Source of the DNA: Halobacteriales archaeon QH_7_66_36
GTDB lineage: Archaea; Halobacteriota; Halobacteria; Halobacteriales; Haloarculaceae
Assembly: GCA_003021175.1 (NCBI GenBank)
Contig: PXQV01000013.1
Coordinates: 83,903 to 147,902 of the forward strand
Direction of reading: 5' to 3'
Length of the DNA: 64,000 nt
Below the pieces are notes generated by a model, which saw only the letters and a program-made list of their open reading frames with translations, did no database searches and was not told where the DNA came from. The position numbers and the translations under genes are program-made. This document shows, one piece after another, positions 25,001 through 34,527 of this stretch; position 1 is the stretch's first letter; each line of letters begins with the position of its first letter.

Positions 25001-28000
25001 CCGTCTGAAACGATAGGAGTGTTGCGATGGCTGGAGCGACCTCAAGCTTCAACCCCACAAGGGTCCGTCTGAAACCGACCGGAGGCAACCTCCAGCCGGA
25101 GGGGCCGAGCGGGCTTCAACCCCACAAGGGTCCGTCTGAAACCCTTGCGAGCGGTTTTACCGTGCCCATCTGGTCCGCTTCAACCCCACAAGGGTCCGTC
25201 TGAAACACGCCGGCGACGAGCAGCGCCATCGTAACTGCAAGGCTTCAACCCCACAAGGGTCCGTCTGAAACGAACGAGGCCCCTGCCGACCCGATCACGC
25301 TCTCGATGCTTCAACCCCACAAGGGTCCGTCTGAAACCCGCCCAACCGTCTTTCACAGGCGAGGTGCAGCTGCTTCAACCCCACAAGGGTCCGTCTGAAA
25401 CTCTCCACCTCATTCGGGAGGTCGACACTTGTGACGTGGCTTCAACCCCACAAGGGTCCGTCTGAAACTTGTCCCTTTGGGTGCTTTATTACAACCCGGT
25501 CCTGCTTCAACCCCACAAGGGTCCGTCTGAAACAGAACTCGTCGTTGATCATCACCGTCGGGTGCAGGCTTCAACCCCACAAGGGTCCGTCTGAAACGTC
25601 GTGCATCCACAGCAAGAGCTGTCGGCGAGAGTCGCTTCAACCCCACAAGGGTCCGTCTGAAACTCAGTGCCGACACCCTTGTACTTCTTTTTTGTCGGTG
25701 CTTCAACCCCACAAGGGTCCGTCTGAAACCCACACAGTCTTCCGGGCGGACGGCACCCAGCAGGTGCTTCAACCCCACAAGGGTCCGTCTGAAACCTCCG
25801 ACAGCGAGAGGCACGACGAGCGGAGCGGTCGCTTCAACCCCACAAGGGTCCGTCTGAAACTTGAGCTCGCCGACCCGACCGAGGAGGGACTCTGGGCTTC
25901 AACCCCACAAGGGTCCGTCTGAAACCGATACGTTCGACTGTTTGACCGCATACGGTTCCGACGCTTCAACCCCACAAGGGTCCGTCTGAAACCCGACCAC
26001 GCCGAACGTGGAGCTTCCCGAGACGCCGCTTCAACCCCACAAGGGTCCGTCTGAAACCAGCCCGAGCCGAGCGTATCATCAAACGGGCGTCTGCTTCAAC
26101 CCCACAAGGGTCCGTCTGAAACCGTCTCGAGGTTCTCCTGTTCGGCGTAGTTCGTGCTTCAACCCCACAAGGGTCCGTCTGAAACGCTTGAGGAGGACGA
26201 CGACGCGACGATAGCAATCAAGCTTCAACCCCACAAGGGTCCGTCTGAAACGACGTGCGAGAGCCGCCACCGCCCGAGTCCAACTGAGCTTCAACCCCAC
26301 AAGGGTCCGTCTGAAACAACAGGCATGGATTTAGACGAGATAACAAAAGACATGCTTCAACCCCACAAGGGTCCGTCTGAAACACGCGAGCGCAGGGGAC
26401 AGCAATCCTCCTGCTTTGCGCTTCAACCCCACAAGGGTCCGTCTGAAACCGGGCCGGGTCGGCCTCGTCCATACCCGAGACAGCGCGCTTCAACCCCACA
26501 AGGGTCCGTCTGAAACCCATGTCGTGCCGTCCACCCGAAGTTTTCTGCCGAGCTTCAACCCCACAAGGGTCCGTCTGAAACGACGGACGCCGAGGGGTAG
26601 GCATCCTTTTCGACCGGGCTTCAACCCCACAAGGGTCCGTCTGAAACACTTCGACAGCGGCTTCGAGCCGACCGCCCCCGGGCTTCAACCCCACAAGGGT
26701 CCGTCTGAAACACGACCTCGCCGCCGGTGACGACATCCGGCAGACGCTTCAACCCCACAAGGGTCCGTCTGAAACGTGAGCGCCTCGGTCGCTACGTCGC
26801 GCGCACCGAGGCTTCAACCCCACAAGGATCCGTCTGAAACGAGGTTCTCTATCATGTTCTGTTTCGACTGCGCGGTGCTTCAACCCCACAAGGGTCCGTC
26901 TGAAACTCCCTCGTGAGGCGAGAGCATCACGGCCTGACAGATGCTTCAACCCCACAAGGGTCCGTCTGAAACAGTCGATCCGGGAGACGGTCGCGCGGCT
27001 GAACACGGCTTCAACCCCACAAGGGTCCGTCTGAAACTCGTTGCGAGAGGCCTGGCCTCCCGAGAACCGCTCGCTTCAACCCCACAAGGGTCCGTCTGAA
27101 ACGTCTCCTTAGTCGCTCTGGATCCGCGGTGCGAGCATGCTTCAACCCCACAAGGGTCCGTCTGAAACGGAGGATCCTGAGATCGGGGCCCAGCAAAACG
27201 AGGTGCTTCAACCCCACAAGGGTCCGTCTGAAACGAAGTGATCGCTGATTATCTCCAGCAGCAGCAGGCTGCTTCAACCCCACAAGGGTCCGTCTGAAAC
27301 TGGGCCGCGTCGAAGGGGTACCGTGGCAACTACCCGCTTCAACCCCACAAGGGTCCGTCTGAAACGTGCTCTGGTACAACATGTGGCTGGCCGCGAACGT
27401 GCTTCAACCCCACAAGGGTCCGTCTGAAACTCACGGGATGGAAGAGACCGTTCAGGAGTACGGCGGCTTCAACCCCACAAGGGTCCGTCTGAAACCGGCC
27501 ACCCGGCGCTGTCCCACGAGACCATCATGGGGCTTCAACCCCACAAGGGTCCGTCTGAAACTCATCGTGTCCGCCATCCAGAGCGCACGTTTCAGGCTTC
27601 AACCCCACAAGGGTCCGTCTGAAACTGGCTCCGGCACGGGATGGAGCGCGTCGTCTCCGAGCTTCAACCCCACAAGGGTCCGTCTGAAACCTGCTCGGAC
27701 TCGACAAGCCGGTCAACGTCGACAAGCTTCAACCCCACAAGGGTCCGTCTGAAACGCGTGATGCCGTAGCCGTAGTTGCGCTTCCCACCGCTTCAACCCC
27801 ACAAGGGTCCGTCTGAAACACGGCAACTACCGGTCGATAGGGGAGAAGCATGCCTGCTTCAACCCCACAAGGGTCCGTCTGAAACACGACCGGCACCATC
27901 TCGTACGGCAAATGCCGGGATCGCTTCAACCCCACAAGGGTCCGTCTGAAACGCGTGGGCACCGCGACCATAACGGTATAAATATCCAGCTTCAACCCCA

Positions 28001-31000
28001 CAAGGGTCCGTCTGAAACCATGACGAGCATCAGCGGGGATCCCGACGACCACGAGCTTCAACCCCACAAGGGTCCGTCTGAAACGAGAGGCTCGCGAGCG
28101 AGTATGCCGACGGCGCTTCGCTTCAACCCCACAAGGGTCCGTCTGAAACTAGACGGCGTTCTTATCGAACCCGCTCACATCGCCGCTTCAACCCCACAAG
28201 GGTCCGTCTGAAACCCGTTCTCAACCGTCACGCCGACCTCTTCGACGGCTTCAACCCCACAAGGGTCCGTCTGAAACTCGAGCGGTTCATATCCGAGCGA
28301 CCTGAGCGCATCGCTTCAACCCCACAAGGGTCCGTCTGAAACTTCGACTCCGGAGCGGTCGTCGCTGTTCGAGATGTCGCTTCAACCCCACAAGGGTCCG
28401 TCTGAAACTTTCCCATGGACTGCGGCCCGCGAGTGGCCAAACGAGCTTCAACCCCACAAGGGTCCGTCTGAAACACCATCCGCCTGCAGCGCGATAGCGA
28501 CGCGGTGAGGCTTCAACCCCACAAGGGTCCGTCTGAAACACAGAACCTTGACCGGCAACTCTCCAGCACCAGTGCTTCAACCCCACAAGGGTCCGTCTGA
28601 AACCCGTTGCGCCGCTTTCCAGCGTCGACACGTTGATGACGCTTCAACCCCACAAGGGTCCGTCTGAAACGTTTCCTCAGAAACGAACACTGTGGTACGT
28701 TCGGCGGCTTCAACCCCACAAGGGTCCGTCTGAAACGCGTCGTTTCTTGACAAAACCGGGACGAAAACAGCGGCTTCAACCCCACAAGGGTCCGTCTGAA
28801 ACGCGTACTAATCGCCGGACGGAACGTTTCCCGGAAGGGCTTCAACCCCACAAGGGTCCGTCTGAAACCGGTGCAGGCGACACGAAGAGCATCATCGTCG
28901 GCGGGCTTCAACCCCACAAGGGTCCGTCTGAAACTCACCCCGCTCGCCCTCCGTATCGCGTTCGGAGAGGGCTTCAACCCCACAAGGGTCCGTCTGAAAC
29001 GACTCTACGCGCGAGGACGACGCCGACGGGGAGACGCTTCAACCCCACAAGGGTCCGTCTGAAACACAATCCGATTGCCCTCACGTTCGTCGTTGCTCAC
29101 CGGCTTCAACCCCACAAGGGTCCGTCTGAAACGCTGATGTCGACATCATCGCTGCCGGCGGTCTGAGCGCTTCAACCCCACAAGGGTCCGTCTGAAACAC
29201 GGAAAAGAAAGACACGGACAGCGACGACGAGTTCGCTTCAACCCCACAAGGGTCCGTCTGAAACGCGGACGACACGCTCGTCGAAGCGTGTCGACAGGGC
29301 TTCAACCCCACAAGGGTCCGTCTGAAACGTGCAAAACGACCATGCGCATCCGGATGACTGAGGCTTCAACCCCACAAGGGTCCGTCTGAAACCGGAACCG
29401 GGCCAGCGGCTCGACACGGCGATCCGGATGCTTCAACCCCACAAGGGTCCGTCTGAAACCGGGCTCGTCGATTACTCATCGCCCGATCCTCCGCTTCAAC
29501 CCCACAAGGGTCCGTCTGAAACAAGGCACGCGCGGTCACCGAGCAGCAGGAGCTCGCTTCAACCCCACAAGGGTCCGTCTGAAACGCGTCTCAGCGGCCG
29601 GTTGCGGGGCGGGAGGCTCCCGCTTCAACCCCACAAGGGTCCGTCTGAAACCGGCGTCCGCCCAGTCAACATCGGCCGGGTGAGCGGAGCTTCAACCCCA
29701 CAAGGGTCCGTCTGAAACTCGTCCTCGTCGGCGACTCCGCTATCATCTGAGTTGCTTCAACCCCACAAGGGTCCGTCTGAAACTCGGCCCGCCGCGTCGA
29801 GAAGGAACGCGAGCGCGCTTCAACCCCACAAGGGTCCGTCTGAAACGCCACCTCGACGGGGACATCATCGACGGCTGCATCGCTTCAACCCCACAAGGGT
29901 CCGTCTGAAACGCTGTTCTGCGACGAGTTGAACGTCTTCGACACGGCTTCAACCCCACAAGGGTCCGTCTGAAACACGACTAACCCACCGGGGAGGCGGC
30001 CGCCGTCAGTTGCTTCAACCCCACAAGGGTCCGTCTGAAACGAGTCCACCCCGGGCGACGGCGGCAAGCGCATCGGCGCTTCAACCCCACAAGGGTCCGT
30101 CTGAAACGCGGCGGCTGTCTGCGGTGCCGTCGCCGCGAGCGCGCTTCAACCCCACAAGGGTCCGTCTGAAACTCAGTCATGGTCAGCCCAGCCATTGCGA
30201 GCTTCGCGCTTCAACCCCACAAGGGTCCGTCTGAAACCTCGCCGTCGGTGGTGAGCTTCCGAATGTCCATACTGCTTCAACCCCACAAGGGTCCGTCTGA
30301 AACCGACGCCAGTCGTCGTCCTCCAGCAGCCCGAGCTTGCGCTTCAACCCCACAAGGGTCCGTCTGAAACCGGCGAGGAGGCTACGTATCTGTGGGAGAT
30401 GATGCTTCAACCCCACAAGGGTCCGTCTGAAACCCGATGACTAAATCTGGCGTCGAGCAGCGCGAGCGCTTCAACCCCACAAGGGTCCGTCTGAAACTCG
30501 TTCTGCTCGCGGACCTGCTCGGCTCCCTCGGGACGCTTCAACCCCACAAGGGTCCGTCTGAAACGATGATATCACCCAGCACGTCAGCGATGAGCAAGGG
30601 GCTTCAACCCCACAAGGGTCCGTCTGAAACATGGGTCTAAGGGGTTAAAAAGCGTGTGTACACACGCTTCAACCCCACAAGGGTCCGTCTGAAACGCGGC
30701 GTTGGGGCTACGGAGCGGCCGACAAGCCCGCTTCAACCCCACAAGGGTCCGTCTGAAACCTGGCGTCTCCAAGCCCGTCACCCCGACGAACTTCAGCTTC
30801 AACCCCACAAGGGTCCGTCTGAAACCGTTTCCTCTGCGGGTTTCGTCTCGTCAGGCCCAAGCTTCAACCCCACAAGGGTCCGTCTGAAACCGGATCGCTG
30901 CAGCTGCGGTCGACCCCGAGCCGAGGCTTCAACCCCACAAGGGTCCGTCTGAAACACGAGGTCGACGCTATCTCGCTGTACGACGCCGGCTTCAACCCCA

Positions 31001-32592
31001 CAAGGGTCCGTCTGAAACGTGGGTTATCCCGGTTGAAGCCCTCTCTCCGGGCGCTTCAACCCCACAAGGGTCCGTCTGAAACTCGCGCTCCCACGCCTGT
31101 TCGACATCCGTAACGGTGCTTCAACCCCACAAGGGTCCGTCTGAAACCAGCGGACGCGATGTTGCTTCGCACCCGTCATCGCCGCTTCAACCCCACAAGG
31201 GTCCGTCTGAAACTTCCTCCAGAGAAACCCGGTCGCTGCGTCCGTCACGGCTTCAACCCCACAAGGGTCCGTCTGAAACTATGTCCGGACTTACGGGCGT
31301 GTTCAAGTGCAAGTCGCTTCAACCCCACAAGGGTCCGTCTGAAACATGGGTCTAAGGGGTTAAAAAGCGTGTGTACACACGCTTCAACCCCACAAGGGTC
31401 CGTCTGAAACGACCTTCCGGTGAAGATCCTCCTCATTTTGCCCGAGGCTTCAACCCCACAAGGGTCCGTCTGAAACTCTTCTTCTTCGCTCTCCTCTTCG
31501 ACGCCGAGGTTGCTTCAACCCCACAAGGGTCCGTCTGAAACCGCTGTACACATCGCGGGGAGCACGGTGTGACACGCGCTTCAACCCCACAAGGGTCCGT
31601 CTGAAACCGCTGTCGATATCGATTTCGGACGGTTCGAGGACAGGCTTCAACCCCACAAGGGTCCGTCTGAAACCGAGATTGCCGTCCTCGTCGGCCCACG
31701 CGTTCCAGAGCTTCAACCCCACAAGGGTCCGTCTGAAACCTCCCCGACGGCGACCGACCGACACCGCACAACGCCCGCTTCAACCCCACAAGGGTCCGTC
31801 TGAAACTAATTTTCCTCGATCTCGGATAGGTGTACAGCCCTGCTTCAACCCCACAAGGGTCCGTCTGAAACGATCCTTCCTCAACGCGGAGTGCAACCGC
31901 GAGTACGCTTCAACCCCACAAGGGTCCGTCTGAAACTTGGCTTCCCGTCTGGCTCTTTCCCCCCGACATTGTGCTTCAACCCCACAAGGGTCCGTCTGAA
32001 ACTCGCGGGTCCTCGTCCTGCATGACTGCTTCGAGGCAGCTTCAACCCCACAAGGGTCCGTCTGAAACACGCTGCTCCCGTCCCCGAGCGTGCCGGTGGC
32101 GAGGCTTCAACCCCACAAGGGTCCGTCTGAAACCAGGGACCCCACGACGATGAGCACCGCGCTCTTGAGGCTTCAACCCCACAAGGGTCCGTCTGAAACA
32201 AGTCGCGCAGCACGACGCGCACCGACGTAGCGGTGGCTTCAACCCCACAAGGGTCCGTCTGAAACCTGTGCGGCTACTCTCGTCCTCTCACGCCATCCGC
32301 CGCTTCAACCCCACAAGGGTCCGTCTGAAACGCCGCCGCCGCTGCGACGACCCGCCAGCAGGGCGGGCTTCAACCCCACAAGGGTCCGTCTGAAACCGGT
32401 ACAGATCCTTCTCCGGCTGCGGCCGGAGGCCGCTTCAACCCCACAAGGGTCCGTCTGAAACGGTCGACATCGTTCCCATTTCCGTCGTGCTATGGTGCTT
32501 CAACCCCACAAGGGTCCGTCTGAAACGATTCGTTGAGCGCCGATGCGCCGGCGATGCAGGTCGCTTCAACCCCACAAGGGTCCGTCTGAAAC
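10046..32592 (-). CRISPR. CRISPR array 1, about 344 spacers
   Basis: I located every repeat start: 344 well-conserved 30-nt repeats (10113 to 32563) plus one degenerate repeat at 10046, hence about 344 spacers of mostly 33-39 nt (mean period 65.5 nt). On the plus strand the repeat begins GCTTCAACCCC and ends GTCTGAAAC. The reverse complement, GTTTCAGACGG...GTTGAAGC, is the haloarchaeal I-B repeat, so pre-crRNA is read from the minus strand. The degenerate repeat at 10046 marks the old end; the young end abuts the leader beside cas2. Noted repeat variants are at 10698 (CACGAGGG) and 26811 (AAGGATCC). All long frames here, with recurring FNPTRVRLK, LQPHKGPSET or FRRTLVGLK, are artefacts of repeat translation. 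Confidence 0.98.
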
Positions 32593-32693
32593 CATGGCCG
32601 ATTTAGCAGCCATAGACCTCTTTCTTACCGATATCACATCAAAATTTCCGTCGACCAGCAATACTCGCTTAGCCCTCGGGGGTCGACGAAACC
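32593..32693 (-). promoter_or_regulatory. Leader of CRISPR array 1
   Basis: 101 nt between the newest repeat and the TAA of cas2 (32694-32696). It is AT-richer than its surroundings on the minus strand (GAAATTTTGATG, GTGATATCGG). Next to the first repeat is an inverted repeat, ATGGC/GCCAT with a 10-nt loop (32594-32613). This is the expected site of array promoter and spacer integration. The array may also receive read-through from the cas operon, which ends right here. I see no single convincing TATA box. Confidence 0.75.
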
Positions 32694-32969
32694 TTACAGG
32701 AACTGTTCGTCGTCCATCGGGTCCTCACCGAAGACGGATCGGTCGACGTAGCTTTCGGAAGACATCTCGTACACCATCACGGACTCACCGACCTCGAGCA
32801 TCGATTCCAGCTTCGTCTTGACCTCTGTCAGCGTTCCGTCGGTGATCTGCCCCTCGAACACGGAGTTCTGGACGTGGGTGAGATAGCGTCGAAGATACTT
32901 CAGAAACTTCGGCGTCCGCTCTGCCTTGACATCGTAGACGATGATCACGTACGGCACCGCTACCACCAC
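32694..32969 (-). CDS. cas2: CRISPR-associated endonuclease Cas2
   Basis: A 91-residue Cas2, the partner of Cas1 in the integrase that adds spacers. The ferredoxin-like fold shows in YVIIVYDVKAER with the conserved Asp ending strand 1, then FLKYLRRYLTHVQNSVFEG, which is strongly conserved in type I-B. Starts at a GTG at 32969 that overlaps the end of cas1 by 10 nt; neighbouring GTG codons (32966 and one at 32957) are alternatives. Last gene of the cas operon, directly before the array 1 leader. Confidence 0.96.
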   Translation of the reverse strand: MVVAVPYVIIVYDVKAERTPKFLKYLRRYLTHVQNSVFEGQITDGTLTEVKTKLESMLEVGESVMVYEMSSESYVDRSVFGEDPMDDEQFL

Positions 32970-33952
32970 CGCTTGAACGGGACGTACTCCTCGCCCGCAA
33001 GTAGGTGTTTCTTGAGCTTGTACGCCTCGATACGCAGCAGATACTGGTAACTCACGTTCTTGTTCAGCCGGGGATGCTCGACGGTTTTATCGAGTGTTTC
33101 CTCGAACGCCTTCGAGAACGTTTTCCGACCCGTTTCGTTGAGCAGACAGGAGTTGAGCTCCGATTCGAAGGAGTCGGCGTCCAACTGATTTCGATTCACG
33201 ACGCGGAAGATAACCCGGTCCGCGAGCACGGGCTTGAACACGTCCGCGATGTCGAGTGCGAGGGAGTATCGACGCTCTCCGGGCTCGTGGAGGAAGCTGA
33301 CTGCCGGGTCGAGTGCGGTCGCCCGAATCGCTGAAACGATATTCGCGTAAACGAGGGAGTTGCCGAACGAGATGAGACTGTTGACTTCGTTATCCGGCGG
33401 ATTGTACTGCCGACCACCGAACTCGAATCCATCGGGCAACACCTCGTCGAAAATGGAGTAGTACGCACGTCTGGCAGTCGCCTCGACACCCATCAACTCC
33501 TCCGTGTCGAGACCAGCATCGAGCGCTGCTGCCTGAGCCTCCAAGCGCCCGATGACTCCCTCGAACTCGTAGCCGCGGCTATCGTAGTACTTCACGTTTG
33601 CCCGCATGTTGTGGATGCTTCCCTCGATGAACTTCCGAGCGAGCGACTGCCGATGCTCCGGAGTGTCGTAGGCTCGAACCTGCTCGACGAGTGTCCGTCC
33701 GGAGGTCTGCCCCCGTTCGGGCATCACGGACCCCGCATAGTAGTCGTACCATCCGAAGACGTGTATCGCGACGCCTTGGTCGTTGAGGAACGATATCAGC
33801 CGAGTGTTGAAGTCGATCTGTCCGTGGAGAAACAGCGCCTCGGCGTTCTCTATCGGTAGATACTTTTTGTCGTCGTCTTCCGTGACGAGTCGGACGGTGT
33901 CGTTGTGTCGTTCGAGCCGACCGTCGGTGAACACGTGATAGTTGTCGTCCAT
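32960..33952 (-). CDS. cas1: CRISPR-associated endonuclease/integrase Cas1
   Basis: A 330-residue Cas1, the catalytic integrase of spacer acquisition. Metal-binding residues appear as Glu in MGVEATARRAYY, His in SFLHEPGERRYSLALD and the Asp of ALDIADVFKP. The N-terminal beta-domain starts NYHVFTDGRLERHNDTVRL and the helical domain includes NSLISFGNSLVYANI. I start at the ATG at 33952 (MDDNYHVF), two bases after the cas4 stop; the longer frame to 33988 would run into cas4. Cas1 and Cas2 are both intact, so the locus can probably still acquire spacers. Confidence 0.96.
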   Translation of the reverse strand: MDDNYHVFTDGRLERHNDTVRLVTEDDDKKYLPIENAEALFLHGQIDFNTRLISFLNDQGVAIHVFGWYDYYAGSVMPERGQTSGRTLVEQVRAYDTPEHRQSLARKFIEGSIHNMRANVKYYDSRGYEFEGVIGRLEAQAAALDAGLDTEELMGVEATARRAYYSIFDEVLPDGFEFGGRQYNPPDNEVNSLISFGNSLVYANIVSAIRATALDPAVSFLHEPGERRYSLALDIADVFKPVLADRVIFRVVNRNQLDADSFESELNSCLLNETGRKTFSKAFEETLDKTVEHPRLNKNVSYQYLLRIEAYKLKKHLLAGEEYVPFKRWW

Positions 33953-33954
33953 TG

Positions 33955-34527
33955 TCAACAGCTCCAACAGAAGTCGTGGTATGCGCACGATTCACAGAAG
34001 GGCTTCTCCTCGGCTGGCGGCGGGGAATCGCTGGTAATTACGTCGTGGACGCCGCGGATGGCGCTCTCAACCCACTCGACGTTCTCGGCGGTGAGTTCGA
34101 CGCTCTCGCGCTTTCGTTCCGTCGGATGTGCGAGTACCCCCTCGCGTTCGACCCCGACGACCCGGTCGAGATACCAGAGATAGTACAGGAGCTGGAGCTT
34201 CGCCGGCTCGACGAGCGTCGACGAGGGCTTGACCTCCATGACCCGTCCGTCGTCGAGTACGTCGATGGCTATTGTTCCATCGATCGACACGTTTCGACGC
34301 TTTTCCGCATAGGATGTCTCGTCGACGTGGGTCCCGCGGACGACGGAGGCGTTGTCGCGGTCGATTTCGAGATGACGCGAGGCGAACCAGAGTTCGCGCT
34401 TGCACACCTCGTAATACTGCATCATCACCCCGGTAACGTGGAACTCCTCGCTGACGGCCTCGTCGCGAGCGGAGCGGAGGAGTAACTCGACGGGGTCGCC
34501 TTCGGTGTGATTACCTTTTGCCGTCAT
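33955..34527 (-). CDS. cas4: CRISPR-associated exonuclease Cas4
   Basis: A 190-residue Cas4. These RecB-like iron-sulfur nucleases trim prespacers and help choose PAM and orientation. Visible are the first cluster Cys in YYEVCKRELWF, the nuclease core with GTIAIDVLDDGRVMEVKPSS (D and ExK) and LQLLYYLWYLD (the QxxxY motif), and the C-terminal cluster CESCAYHDFCWSC. It overlaps the 3' end of cas3 by 4 nt and is followed at 2 nt by cas1, so the adaptation genes are translated as a unit. Confidence 0.95.
   Translation of the reverse strand: MTAKGNHTEGDPVELLLRSARDEAVSEEFHVTGVMMQYYEVCKRELWFASRHLEIDRDNASVVRGTHVDETSYAEKRRNVSIDGTIAIDVLDDGRVMEVKPSSTLVEPAKLQLLYYLWYLDRVVGVEREGVLAHPTERKRESVELTAENVEWVESAIRGVHDVITSDSPPPAEEKPFCESCAYHDFCWSC

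Noticed and set aside
10274..32153. Dozens of 60-200 residue ORFs on both strands with repeated FNPTRVRLK, LQPHKGPSET, FRRTLVGLK or FQTDPCGVEA
   Set aside because: They are the CRISPR repeat read in open frames in alternation with spacers. The variable spacer length shifts the frame, and there is no independent coding signal.
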